From contig JAWWNJ010000028.1 in assembly GCA_037176885.1 (NCBI GenBank), positions 1,488,001 to 1,552,000 of the forward strand: DNA of 64,000 bases. Reading direction: 5' to 3'. The first letter of the stretch is position 1; every line of letters starts with the position of its first letter. The notes under the pieces are model-generated. The model ran no database searches. It was not told the origin of the DNA and was given only the letters and a program-made list of their open reading frames with translations. The position numbers were made by a program, and so were the translations under genes. The stretch is from Favolaschia claudopus (lineage: Eukaryota > Basidiomycota > Agaricomycetes > Agaricales > Mycenaceae). Below, piece by piece: positions 1 to 17,589 of this stretch.

Positions 1-403
1 TCATGAGCTGCACGAATTTTCGAATCGGACGCAGATCAATACGTGAATGCGGCGTTCCACAGCGACATAAACGGACAAAACGCCGGCGGCGGTCGTGCTA
101 TGTGGCAGATCAGCGGACTAACGCTGAATAACGGTGTCGCGACGATAACTTGCTGAAGGGGCTAAGGACCGCAATTTGTATTCAAAGAACTTGTATGACT
201 GTACGAAACGGCGAACCATGCTTACCAATGTAAAGGAGAAGCGACAAGTCTGCTGGGCGAAAACACTGAGTTCACTGTTGACTGCTTCAGCTGAGCGGGG
301 ATGATCATAGTAGAGATTTGGCGCTCCTGGGAGACGTTGGGAGACGTGTTTCGAAGTTCGTGCGGAGATTGTGAGCATGCGATAAAGCTTCTATTTCCTA
401 TCC

Positions 404-586
404 TTAAATTTCTGTTATCGGCGGTCCCTGCGCATCATCAGGGAGAGATTCCAAGAGACGGGAGAGTACAGCGGCGCCAGCCTGGCTGCCACTGGCAGTG
501 GAGTAGGAGCCTGGATGAACGCCGACTGCAGCCAACTGCGCATCAAAACGTCGGTGCAAGACATCGGTGGTCGTGTGCGCGATATG
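404..586 (-). CDS. possible last exon of an unidentified gene
   Basis: A coding-looking minus-strand stretch of about 60 codons ends in TAA at 404-406. It is preceded by a plausible 3' splice site (CTAAC branch-like motif, then CCAAG) just above 586. The peptide is rich in Ala, Ser and Leu and contains AAVGVHPGSYSTASGSQ. I recognise no family and cannot place an upstream exon with confidence. It may be the tail of a gene, a relic, or chance. Confidence 0.22.
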   Translation of the reverse strand, partial: HIAHTTTDVLHRRFDAQLAAVGVHPGSYSTASGSQAGAAVLSRLLESLPDDAQGPPITEI

Positions 587-913
587 CTTGGCAAGGGTGA
601 CGGGCGGTGGTGGATGTTAGGAGTCAAGCTCTTCCGGAGTTTGCCGGTAATTGTCATCTGAGTCACACTGGCAGGTTGTGACGGTTCTTGGTTCTTGACG
701 TCATCCCTCTGATTCCCTTGGTGAGGGTCCACCGTCAAGTTCGAATTGTATTATTTGCAGCGCAAGATTCCTCAGCCTCCCCCCCAAACGACCACCCTTA
801 AGCCTTGGTGGACAAGATCGGCCATGAAACCCAAATTACAGTTTTCAAAAGAATCAAAATCAGTGCTCGTTTTGAATCTCCGAGTCCAACTCGGAATCAA
901 CTTAGTCTTATGT
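587..913. other. no gene seen
   Basis: I see no convincing coding sequence, RNA gene or repeat between the possible exon and the TIR element that starts near 914. Confidence 0.4.
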
Positions 914-1350
914 TTACCGCGCCCCTCAAACCGCGTCAGCTTCTTATTAGCTAATCTTATATAAGCCGGACATTGCCGATAGCTCATTTCTCCCTCCCAC
1001 TGCTCTGTTATGATGCTAATTCGAGCCCAGACACTCAATACGATGGTCTGAGCATCTTTGCTTTGTCTCCCGAATTTTCACAGTGGTTTGAGCTCAAGTT
1101 GAATGCATTTTGGGCATCTCGGCCGAAACTCCCGAGTCTCACGTGATGAAGACGCGACAACATCTTCTGTACCGCACCGTCTGATTTTAGAGAATCTGAG
1201 TAGACAGGAATGTAGTTTGATTGAATCCATTGATCCTGCTTCAAAGTTGTGATGGGAAAGAATTAGTTTTCGTTGAGATATACGCGCCGTGAAATCTGCT
1301 TATATAATATTAGCTAATAAGAACCTAACGCGGTCGCAGGGGCGCGGTAA
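914..1350. mobile_element. TIR-bounded non-autonomous element (MITE-like)
   Basis: The two ends form an imperfect inverted repeat of about 53 bp. The left arm starts TTACCGCGCCCC near 914 and the right arm ends GGGGCGCGGTAA at 1350. Both arms carry the internal block TTCTTATTAGCTAAT followed by TTATATAAGC. The 437-bp body has no transposase-like frame. I found no clear target-site duplication, so the superfamily and exact ends are uncertain. Confidence 0.6.
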
Positions 1351-2318
1351 CCAACAGACTCTATATAGCGAGGGCACCGAGCTGGTATATATAGAGCGTC
1401 TGTCTACGAGAGACTAGAATCAACTCCGATCTCGACTTGATCTCGACTGACTTGGACTCGAGCCGAGTCTCGACTCGCGCTCCGAAATTCGCGATTCCGA
1501 ATTCAAAACAAATAGTTAGTACAGTCTGAGTAGTTTTATAGAGCTCGTATTTTGACTGCATTCCAAAAATACCACCAAACCTCCAAAACCTTCGGCGGTG
1601 AACTGTCGTCGGTGGAGTCAACGACGAGTGCAGTACCCCCAACGTTCCGCGCCCGTGCCGGTTGACCCATCCGCTGGAGCCTTAGGATATTCGCAAGGGA
1701 GATCTTTTCGAGAGCAGCGCTCACAGCGAGGCTCACTTTCTACATCCTCCGAGCCAAGGCACTGCCGGACAAAGTTAATGAAGAAGGAGAAGAAATGGTA
1801 ATTACTCGCACCCTGATCTTTCTCTTCCTACACTGCAGGCAAGAGGGAAAGAGCGGTCTTCTCTTGGGAGTCAAGTTCGGGAGTGCTCCTGACTGTGCAC
1901 CATCGGTCATTGTTTCGGCGCAAGTGCGGTTCAAGGTCGAACGCAAAATCTGTCTCTGGTGAATAGTAGAAGGTTCAAACGAGGAGCTACAGGGTCTTAT
2001 AAGCTAGCGAGGCTCTGCCCTTGACAACCATGCGAGCCTGAAAGCTGTGAAATTCAATGAGGCCCAAAAATACTTCTCTCGTGGAGTCGCCCAAATCACT
2101 ACCATTGCAGGCGGCGAGTTGATGCAAGGGGATGCAGAAGAGCTGCGGGGTAATGTAGACGCTAGTTGATGTATCGGTAGTTCGTTAGAATGACAACGTG
2201 AACAAGCGAATCGCTCAAATTCAACATCGACGTTGGTGAGCAGGGGTATCTTCTATTAAAAATGTAACTAAACTAATGCTATACGTCGATGACGTCCAAA
2301 CACATCAAACTTTCTCAT
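1351..2318. other. intergenic, no supported gene
   Basis: The stretch holds a run of imperfect TCTCGACT-like repeats around 1425-1480 and short open frames without family features. It is the 3' flank of the ABC transporter gene. I see nothing else in it. Confidence 0.4.
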
Positions 2319-8640
<6,322 letters not shown>

Positions 8641-9761
8641 ACTCGCGTCAAGGGTGTCGAGGACAGGGCCCGGATCCTCGACAATCGTCCACTTTTAAAT
8701 GCCTCGTCGAGTGAAGGTTACAAGCAAGGGCAGACTGTGCCGCAGGATCACGTCAGTGTTAGCGATCGTTGATCGTGATCGTTCAAAGAAGCCGGGACCC
8801 CGGAAATTTGCTTGAAGTTTGCAGTCGAGCGTGATGAGAGGAGGTAGTGAGATAGGTCAAGTTCTGTGGGTTATAAGACTCACTGCTGAGATATAAGTCA
8901 ATGAAAACACGCCGAAACTCGCGATGAATACCTGTTTTGATCCGTCTTCGCAGCGAGGTGACCGGGGCCCCCAACACGTCGATCTTCGAAAACGCCGGCG
9001 GCGTCGGTGAGTCAAGGCTGTTTGTCTGCGGGCCGCCGCGCCGGCGCGTTGCTCCAATCCGGTCGCTGCCGATGATCTGCGTCACTTATTCCGACCTGGG
9101 GACCGCGGCAGTAATACGTCCTTCCTTCCTTCCAAGTTCCCAAGTCCCGAGTCCCCAAGTGTGGTTTGACTGTGTTCCGGGGTCCTGAGTAAGTTTCGCT
9201 GGTACATGAATGCCCTCGGGATGTCAGTGGGAAATTCAGCGAGCTCCTGGACCTGAAGCGGAGTTTCTCCATATCAAGCTCCATAAGTAAGTTGAGCGAC
9301 AAATCACGACCCAAGATGGCAGGAAATCAGACATACACAGTGTAAGTATGCAATGTTCTCTTCGTCCGGGTGGCAGCCTCAACCCATTGATCCCAAGGCG
9401 CGACATTCGCGCGCTGAAGAGACTTACCTTTGAGGTAGTAGTAACTTATACTCAGCAGGTACTGACTTGATACTTACATGGATTAGTAATTCATTTGTCG
9501 TGGCATTCTGAGCCGCCGTCAACTTGCGATTTCGTTGGGTCCTAACCACTGACAACTGTAACTTAGTCTTGGGTGAAGCGAAGGACTGTTGGCCGAGCTG
9601 CCGAGCTGCCGAGCTGCCGATCAGATGATCAGATCAACGTGACTCTACGATGGTCACGGCGACACGATTTCTCCCGGCCTTGTTCTTGACTTTTTGGCTC
9701 TAAATCGGAGTGCGTGATTCGGCTTCGTGGACGCGTCTTTTCGCCACGAGATTCATGTGCG
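8641..9761. other. divergent intergenic region between ABC gene and MYND gene A
   Basis: This 1.1-kb interval must contain the promoters of both divergent genes. I see no RNA gene or coding exon. A short tandem array of the 8-mer GCCGAGCT (three copies plus part of a fourth) lies at 9592-9619, about 145 bp upstream of gene A. Confidence 0.5.
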
Positions 9762-12048
9762 ATGCATTCCTCACTCAAACTCTCAAACTTGTCAAAGTTT
9801 CCCCCGCGATTCAAGGTCAGGCAACCCAATTTTCGTTTTCAATGCGCCACTCATTGCTTACTTTTAAAACGAAAGAAACTTGCGCAGGAATCAGTATCTG
9901 GCTCTGCCGAAGCGACTATGAGTCTCTTAGCCACGGAGGAACTACCGCCCCGCTGCATTCCCTGTCTCCTTCCTGTGATATACAGTGCTCTGGACCCAGC
10001 AAAAATCATCGCGCTTCTGGGCTTGATCAATTCTTCGACATCAGAGGAAGACTTCTTGCCCAACGGCGTCATCTGGCTCCAAGCCGTTGAAAAAGTTATC
10101 TGTTTGCGTAACCTCTGGGATATCAAGGAACAATGCCATATCCCGTCTGCTGCGTTCATGGATTTGTGGCCAAGGGTCTGGGCATGGATCAATTTCCTTG
10201 ACGAATTCCGCGATTCGGTTCCTATTTCGCAGAAGACCCCACTTCAAACCAGATACACAATCTTCCTCACCTCATTTCAGATGTTCCGAGGAAATGAAGC
10301 CGTGAAGAATCTGATGGACAAAACACCTCATCTCGGCGCCATTGTAGGCAGAGCTTGGGATCTCCTCTTGAATGGTGACGTTATCACCGACACAGCGCAC
10401 GATCCAGAAGTCGAACAAGACAGACTCATTGGTCTGAGTGCCGTCTCACACTTCCTCAGCCTCTGGTCGCGATCTCAATCGTGGGGCTGTCCCAGTTTTG
10501 AAGAGCTCGTCACCGGTGTAGGCGGAACGCGTTCGCATCTAGCTTCCCTTGTTGTTGCACACATCCATTTCGCCTTCCCCGCCGCATCTACGCCAGCCAT
10601 AGACGCTACCGTCTTGCATCTCGTCGCAATAATGTATTTCGTTGGAGGGGCTGGAGACGCAAGCGGAGCTGCCAGCAGAAGGCATGACTCGGTTTTTCGG
10701 GATGCCCTTCTCGACAAAGGCGTCATTGCGGCTCTCACTACCGCCATTCAGGCCCTCAACGGTAGCACTGTTCAAATTGCGGACATCGTCATGCAGGGTC
10801 TACTTGGTGCGCTGGTATCCCTTATGAACAATTTTCCGCGCCACAAGTGGGTTGTTCAGGCCCTTGACGCGGGATTGCTGAATGTCATCCTGTGTTGTGG
10901 TTCTGCAAAGCACCTCAAAGAGATGAGTGCATTGTTGGATGATCTTCTGAACGACATTCTTCCTTCGGCGACCGTTTACTACTCGGTGCTCTCTGCATTT
11001 CGACGAGCGCTCGTGGAAATTCGACACATCGATGCAGGAGCGACGTTCGGCGATGAAGAATATCTGGAGCTCTGGGAGGAGCTCATTGAACTCGTCCGAC
11101 CACGACTGACACTTCTCGACGAATATGATTCCGGTAAGCTTGCAGCTTCGATCCATCGGGCTTGTGATAATCTCGAGGTATGGGTCACTCTATCCCTTTG
11201 TCGAGTTCTTATGTTGAAAATCCTTCTTTGATCTGTGAAGTGTTGCAACGTCGTTCCTAAACGTGAGCTGAAATGCTGCAACAGCTGTCTCAGCGCCGTT
11301 TACTGTTCGCGAGCCTGCCAAAAGACCGATTGGAAAGCGGGCCATCGACAGGGATGCCCCATTCTATACACAAAGAGGCGTGGTCGTAAGTTTATTATTC
11401 ACTGCCAATGACCGTTCTCGGAGCACGATATTAACATGCACCTAATACAGGACCGTATTTGTTCACGGCTACGAAAGATCGATCCTTCTTCCGCGCTCTC
11501 GTCCATGACGAATACACCCGTCGCCGAGAAGAAGTCGCTTTGGAGCTCATTCTCTTCATGCACGACGATCCAAAATTGGAGCCCTACGTCTGCTTTGTCT
11601 ATATTAACGGCACCTGCGAGCTCGATATTGGGGCTATGGAGGATCTCTTGCTGTCTGATGGAGATAAATGCGACAACGACAACGACAACGACCAGGAAGA
11701 GTATCAGAAATCAGAGGCAGTCGAGTTGGACATTCCGACGACTCAGAGTTGCGCTATGAGAGGGAACCGTATGTCGATTTCTCGTACGACGTGTCGAGGA
11801 CGAAAGGGAGCGGAGGAAAGCTCTGGCTACATTTGATGGACGTGTTGGATCGGCCGGGGGACGAGGAGCAGGCGCAGACGTGGGCGTTTCCGATTCGGTA
11901 TGCTTCTGGAAACGAGTCGGTAATGCGTGGGTTGCGCGAAATTGCGGAGGAGTTGCCCAAGGGAGCCAACGTTCGTATTCGTGATTTGAAGCCGTATCTC
12001 GGCAGGGTGAGGGAGCTGTTGATTAAGGAGGAAGAGGGAGTTCATTAG
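9762..12048 (+). CDS. MYND zinc-finger protein A (18-codon exon-1 subclade), C-terminal frame break
   Basis: Four exons: 9762-9815, 9888-11177, 11241-11385 and 11451-12048. I chose the ATG at 9762 because it gives the family N-terminus (MHSSLKLSNLSK) with an 18-codon first exon and a phase-0 intron. Exon 2 codes about 430 mostly helical residues. Exon 3 carries the MYND finger: CDNLE before the intron, then paired cysteines, YCSRACQKTDW and HRQGC. Exon 4 is the C-terminal domain beginning DRSFFRALVHDEY. Its frame changes between about 11660 and 11750, in an acidic Asp/Asn/Glu tract. The only GT..AG piece that restores frame is 20 nt, too short for a normal intron. The nearest relative here is gene H, which has a similar acidic stretch. 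MYND fingers bind proline-rich partners in known proteins; the role here is unknown. Confidence 0.85.
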
Positions 12049-12123
12049 GTGTTTTCCTACTTAGCTGCATATGCACGTAATCGTTCGCTATGGATTGATG
12101 CGTATAGGACAATACAATTCAAT

Positions 12124-12985
12124 TTAAACGACGGTGGCGTATTGTTCCAGACTCTTCAGAAGCTTCGCCCATTTCCCTCCATTCCACGTCTTCATGTCCT
12201 CCCACTTATCCGGAAGAGATAGAGAAATCCACATCGCATAAGATGTCATCCAGAGATCGGCGTAGCAAGGTTTCTCTCCCATGAAGTATAGATTCTCCTT
12301 TCCTCCCGCTTGGAACCACTCGTCGATCTTAGTGAATCCGTCTTTGAGTTTCTTCCATTCAGCGACATCCAGGTCGCCTTTCGGTGTCAGATCCTCCAAA
12401 CTCTTGCCCCATGATATCTCGCGTGTGCGTCGGAAATATTCAGCGCTGGAGGGATTCATCTTGAGCTGGGATGCCGGCAAGCCGTACGGATAGATCGGGC
12501 TGATCAAAGCATGCGCGGCTTCTTGGAACGCCAGGTGAAATCCCGCAGTGCCTGCGGGCATGAGCAGGGGCTTGTCGGGGTATGTCGCGTCGAGATACTG
12601 TGCGATTCGAGTGGTATCTGAGATTACTGCACCTGCGAATTTGAAGGTAAGTCTTCACAAAATACTGCAAGATTCTTCGGAAAGATACCTGTGGAAAGAT
12701 CTTGGATAACAGGGAGAGTATAGTGGGGACGTCCGTCCGCCTTGGTGCTTGTGGGATCGGCGCCAATCTTTTTGCACTGCGGCTCGATATCGGGATATTC
12801 GACCCAGACAGTCTTGTATGAAAGTCCCTTGAAATTCAGAGCATATCTGGTCGATCGGGTCAGCTCTGTATTGCAATCCTAATCAGCGGTCCGGAAACCC
12901 ACCGGGTTTTCCAGAGGTTCGGCGACCAACAATTGGTGGAGAAATTGGAGGGGATATCATAGAAGACAATAGAGGGCTCAGTCAT
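12124..12985 (-). CDS. glutathione S-transferase-like protein (fungal, UstS-like)
   Basis: Three exons on the minus strand: 12985-12903, one from 12846, and one reaching TAA at 12124. They encode about 250 residues. The N-terminal thioredoxin-like GST domain is visible: FYDIPS near the start, SPNLWKTRYALNFKGL, then LPVIQD and ISDTTRIAQYLD, the usual glutathione-contact region. The helical C-terminal domain follows (FHLAFQEAAHAL to WISLSLPDKWED). Related fungal GSTs conjugate or isomerise electrophiles in detoxification or secondary metabolism; the substrate here is unknown. The gene is convergent with MYND gene A, with 75 bp between stops. It looks intact, with normal GT/AG introns and phases that join correctly. 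Confidence 0.9.
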
Positions 12986-13170
12986 CGGGGTAGCGAATGA
13001 GTGACTTGAGCGCTGCCAGCTGAGAACTTTATATGAGTCTGTGACGGAACTCCGCACTGTTAGGTATCACTCACGACAACCGGATGAAAGTGAAGCCGGT
13101 GGGAGCAACGTATTTATTTCAACGTGAGTGGGCAGCTCGAGAAATTGGCTCTCCTCACTCTTGGTGTAAT

Positions 13171-13723
13171 TAAGGCTCCAATGATTTTGTTTAAAAACAG
13201 TTTTAAACCATTAAAACGCTTTAAGCCTTTATGTAACATATGTTTTCGTTTAGTTTGCGAGGGGTCGTAAACCCTTGATAAACAGTTTATAAACCTATTT
13301 AAATCATTAATATTCCCAACAGATATTTCCTCCCTGCCTGAGCGAAAGGTGTAGGGAAACAGGGCCAGGGTTCCTGGCAAGCTTCCGGTGATGAAAGTCT
13401 GAAGATGGTGAGGTGTGATTGGTCGTCGGATAGCATGCCGATGATACGGTGATGTCTACTAATGCTGCCGAGTTTGACAGCTTTGGGCCCGCGTTCTTGT
13501 TCTGAGGTCGTAAACGGCTTTGAAACTATCGGGCACAGCTTCATGGGCCCTTTGTGGTGCAAACTTATCACGACAGCTTCCTAGCGGCCTCAATCGCTGC
13601 AGTGGATTATTTTGGCGATTTATTAATGTTTATAAACTGTTTAAACAGTTTTTAAACCGTTTTCTAGGGTTTATGTTTAGTTTACGGCCAGCCGTAAACA
13701 TAAACTAAACAATTGGAGCCTTA
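13171..13723. mobile_element. hAT-like MITE with 12-bp TIRs and 8-bp target duplication
   Basis: Perfect 12-bp terminal inverted repeats TAAGGCTCCAAT (13171-13182) and ATTGGAGCCTTA (13712-13723) bound a 553-bp element. It is flanked by the 8-bp direct repeat GGTGTAAT at 13163-13170 and 13724-13731. An 8-bp duplication is the hallmark of hAT transposition. Subterminal AT-rich motifs such as GTTTAAAC and TTTATAAAC are repeated in both orientations. No transposase frame is present, so it is non-autonomous. Confidence 0.85.
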
Positions 13724-13731
13724 GGTGTAAT

Positions 13732-14613
13732 TCACCGACCCTAGCGCTGTGGCTAGATGGCTCAACCGGAATCTAGGCTCGAAGTTGAAACGAATTGCTG
13801 GGAGGTTGGACACAAGCTGTGTCAGTCTTGGCGCGACATTACCTGTCCCGTGCCTGACCAAAGCATTGGTAATGTCGACACGTGAGAGTTGAGGTTTTCT
13901 TGTTCATTCTGACCCTGACCAAACATTGACAATGACATTCATGAAATCAACCACCTCTCATACTAGGAAGCCCCACCGATCTTCTTTCCATGAGCCCTGA
14001 GCAAGCCCTGAGGGTATTAAAGTGTCAAAGTGCATCGCGATGAAACATGGAAAAGCGGACGCACATCCCGTGTTCATTGTTCAAATGGATGCTCACCGTT
14101 AAAAGTGCACTTGCCAGCACTGAGCAACCTCTTGGTTGGAACTTGGCGACAGTTTCAAGCCACCCGAATATTCAAACAGCCATTCAAAGTTGTCGATGTC
14201 GCCGGTGAATTAGCTTCTTCATTCCTAGTTCCAGGTATAGGAGACATAAATCGATGGTTAATGTTCGAAACGAGACTCCAGGAAATTCGGTATGGTGGTT
14301 GAAAGCAAGGGGGATTATTTGGTCATGCTTGCGGAGCCTAGACCCAAGCGATGTTCCGTTGATATCCGCCGGCAGGGCCGAGAAATTGAACCAAACCACA
14401 TGATGGTTCAACTTTGGTTGCCTTTTGAGTTTCGGCAGTTCATCCTAGCGACCCACAGTGTACAGAGAAATTTGATCTACATTCAAGCAAAGCAAGACCT
14501 ACTAGCGCGCCAAAAACTATTGGAAATAAAAGCGACAGAGTCTACTTAATCTCAGGAAGGTTGAACTTCCTCTGGCAGTGGACTCCTCTCGTGGTTCATT
14601 CAATTTGTAGGCT
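13732..14613. other. no gene seen
   Basis: I find no family-like protein, RNA gene or clear repeat here. Short open frames in this stretch lack support. It is the 3' flank of the broken secreted-protein gene S1. Confidence 0.4.
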
Positions 14614-15122
14614 TTAGAAGTCTGAGCCGCAGCATCCCGGGTCAGTGTTCCACTGGCCACAGAGATCCGTCTCAAATCCTCCCTAATAGGTGAAAGTTGG
14701 CCTCAGAAAAGTATTAACTAATATGTCATACGGAATTCTCACCTGCTTGCCGTTGACCCCGCCGGTATTGCATTTATCGACGGGGAGGCGGAGAAGGCGG
14801 TTACAGTTGCCGTCAATGGTAAAGCTGCACCTAGAGACGATGTCAAAGATGCTGGATACAAGGCAACGTTGAAGACGTAGCAGCTCACCCGTTGATAGCT
14901 TTCGCGCTGACCAACACGGTGAAGGTCCCGTAGTTGTAGCGCGCCTGGTTAACTTATATCAATAATGTACGCGTGATCATGATAGCTAACGTAGACACAT
15001 TATTGACGGACCATGACTTCCTGGCCATTGTTGAGGTGCGTGCCGATGACTCTGCTGTAGACGGAGTTGCGTTAACTTGGAGTGAAGCGAATAATGCTCA
15101 TAACACGCACCTGCACCAGTCG

Positions 15123-15819
15123 CACTCGACGAATTCCGCCGCCAGGGGCTGTCCCAAAAAGGCGATGTTTGATGGCGGCCAGAAGCTCGGCGATCATTTG
15201 TTCTGGTCAGGCAAGGCGTCTCTGTAGAATGTCGAAGCAAAGCATAGTACCTAGGAAGCCCGGTTAGTGTAGTGGTTGTGATGAGTTTATGAGTAGTCTT
15301 TTCTTGCGTTGGTTACCTAAGCTTTTTCAGTTCGATTCCGCCTGCCATCATTTTTTTCAATGACTGCCGCAGATTATCGAGACTCGGGTGTTGCAATTGG
15401 ATGATACGAGACGCGCCATAGTTCCGGCATTGAACCAATATTTTTCTTTGTTTCTAAGCACTTGTAGAATTGATGGTACCCCGTCTGGTATCATCTACTT
15501 ATCCTAAGTTGTCAACACTCACTGGTGCGCACATTTTCGCTTGGTATTCAATGTGCTGCAGTTACAGGGACCCCGGCAGACCCCGGACCCGCTATGTGGT
15601 CCAATATATGTGGACAGCATAATCATCCGATAAAGGTATCAACTATGTCTCCAAAGCATTTGTGGACTTGCAACTTGGCGAAATAGTTGCAACAATTTCA
15701 CGCAAATTTCACGCCAAGTTGAGGCAATGCCGAGCTTGCCGTGATATTGCCCGAAACATTGCCGCCATCAAAAATCGCCTTTTTGGGATAGCCCCTGGCG
15801 GCGGAAAGTTGGCAAATAG
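15123..15819. mobile_element. 697-bp TIR element inserted in S1 exon, flanked by CCAGTCG
   Basis: Both ends contain the same inverted block (TTCCGCCGCCAGGGGCT, then CCCAAAAAGGCGAT and TTGATGGCGGC), at about 15133-15180 and 15755-15808. The outermost dozen bases differ. A 7-bp direct repeat CCAGTCG flanks it (15116-15122 and 15820-15826). The paralogue S2 shows the empty site. A second inner palindrome, CAACTTGGCG and CGCCAAGTTG, lies near 15668-15722. No transposase is visible. Superfamily undetermined; a 7-8-bp duplication would fit hAT-like or Mutator-like relatives poorly to moderately. Confidence 0.78.
15259..15355 (+). ncRNA. tRNA-like or Pol III promoter-like relic inside the insertion
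   Basis: The stretch has an A-box-like TAGTGTAGTGG (as in Asp/Glu/Gly tRNAs) and a B-box-like GTTCGATTC about 65 bp downstream, followed by a run of Ts near 15350 that could act as a Pol III terminator. The acceptor and T-stem halves do not pair well, so a working tRNA is unlikely. It could be a tRNA pseudogene or a tRNA-derived SINE fragment. Confidence 0.35.
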
Positions 15820-16412
15820 CCAGTCGTCGATGACCGAAACGATCGGAGCACGATCAGCCTAGACATTTTTTGTTAGCTTCAGCGGACCTCGGATGCGACG
15901 TCACTATGGGACGCGCCTTCGTCCCGGTTTTATAGCACGTAACGGCCTCTGAGTTCAATCTCCGCATCAGTCACTGCTTGGAAGAGAATGTATGTGAAAC
16001 AGACACACCGGTACCTGCACGCTCGACCAACGGGCCAGTGGTGCTGTTGTGGTAAACTGTTCGGGGTCAAGCGAGTGAGAAGTGGGTCCAGTCCAGTGAA
16101 GAAGAGTCACTGTGAAGCCGTACTGATTGCTTGTTCAATGCTCAACCACTGGAAGGTAGGCTATTAGAGCTGACGACACTGATGAGATTATGCCACAGTT
16201 GTACCTTGTCCGGGACGTCTGTGATTTGCCCTTCAATGCGAGCGACGACGGCTCCCAAGATCGGGGATGCGGCAACGAAAACGAGACCAATGAGACCCGA
16301 AAACGAGAGCTTCATTGCGATTGAGAATTCGAATTTGGAGGTCCTTTACTAGTAGCTTGTGAGTACCACTCAGAGAAGGAGGTAGTGAGGTATCAGTTTG
16401 AGAGACCAACGG

Positions 16413-16420
16413 CTTTTATA
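16413..16420 (-). promoter_or_regulatory. TATA box upstream of S1
   Basis: TATAAAAG on the minus strand, about 98 bp upstream of the S1 start. The intact paralogue S2 has the identical octamer 71 bp upstream of its start, which supports a shared ancestral promoter. Confidence 0.6.
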
Positions 16421-17586
16421 CAAAGAAAATGAAGAAACACCACCACTTAGAAGCCGAAGAATGCTCTGGACCCACGGTCTCTAATGCGCCAACGGAACTA
16501 GGATAGGCCTGTGTTCGATACCGAAGCGTCGTACTCACAATGTAGTCCCTGGACAACCATCGTACTCCACTTCAGCCAACGGGTAGCATGCCTGCAGTTG
16601 AACATCGATCGATCAAACTCAGGACAGAATTCAGAGATACACCACCCAACGTGGGGACTTTCCCGACGTTCTCGAATACCTGAGCCTAAGATTGGTAGTC
16701 AGGAGATTCATACACATGGAAGGGAAGGAGGAAACAAACCGATGGCTACAGACAGGACATTTCTGCCCGATATGCCACATTATAACCGAGATGTACCTAC
16801 TTGTGGGAACGACGGAAGGTAAGCTAGGAAGGGGCAACTCTAGAAGAATAATACCGGTTTGGGGCCCATTTAAACTTCAGGCTCCGTGGTTTGCGGTTCG
16901 TCTTCAGAGGACACACATAAGTAGACATCGAGTGTCCCCATCGATCTCCGTTTAAATTCAACCTCACTAAGTGCTGTAAATTCGCGTTATGACTGGGGTG
17001 GCGGGATAGTATTACCGGTGAATAACGTTGAGTGACTGTATCTAGCAAGCGTGATTCAGATTTATTACCGCTTTAGTGCGATACCTACCTACTGGGGTTT
17101 ATGTGCGACACCGTCCGAGTCGGTACATCCGGCGCCACTGGCAGCTTACCTTCGATTCTCGTGGATGAAGTCTTTTGTGTATGGTGCGTTGATTTCAAAG
17201 CAGAGATTTGTACATGGCTGGAAGGCAACTCTCCTTAGAGGGGCCGAGAAAGAGGCACGTTCCTTAGATGGTGGAGCGTCCAAAGTTCCGGGCGCAAGTG
17301 AGTTCATTCTAGAACAGATTGACCACGAGAATCACGGAAGGTCTATCATGATCAAGTGTTACTTTGCACTTACAAGTCCACGCAATCTTCGTAACTTGTA
17401 GTCACTTCGGCTAAAAGTGAGAAAGTTGGTGACTGTGATGTGAAACTGTGTTGAGTTATCACCTTCTCGGCAGATTCTGTCTGATTTCTGTCAGGCAGTA
17501 GTATTACCAGCGGGAGGTTGGATTCCAGCAGGCTCTATCCATCATTGGGGAGGTAATTGTCAATGGACAGTGACCCCAGCGCGGTT
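16421..17586. other. intergenic with one short repeat copy
   Basis: I find no gene. The piece around 16745-16860 resembles 18990-19080: both carry a GAACGACG(C/G)AAG then TAAGCT(G/A) then GGAGCAA- or GGGGCAA-like series in the same orientation, which suggests an old duplicated segment. Confidence 0.35.
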
Positions 17587-17589
17587 CAG

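Larger units (their letters stand above)
14614..16315 (-). pseudogene. small secreted Cys-containing protein S1, exon disrupted by a transposon-like insertion
   Basis: This is a sister of the intact gene S2 at 46275-47263. The ATG at 16315 opens a signal peptide (MKLSFSGLIGLVFVAASP). Later exons parallel S2 one for one: FTTTAPLARWSSVQ, ADRAPIVSVIDDW, RVIGTHLNNGQEVM, ARYNYGTFTVLV, then the Cys-rich blocks DGNCNRLLRLPVDKCNTGG and LCGQW...PGCCGSDF. The exon encoding VIDDWC is split by a 697-bp insertion (15123-15819). Removing it with one copy of the 7-bp duplication restores the S2-like reading. A minus-strand TATAAAAG lies about 100 bp upstream of the start. The gene is probably inactive unless the insertion is spliced. 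Function unknown. Confidence 0.75.

Noticed and set aside
1740..1946. Possible Zn2Cys6-like CLQCRKRKIR stretch on the minus strand
   Set aside because: Only two cysteines are present and no binuclear-cluster spacing follows.
13114..13380. 88-codon minus-strand open frame
   Set aside because: It overlaps the hAT-like MITE and its TIR and has no protein features.
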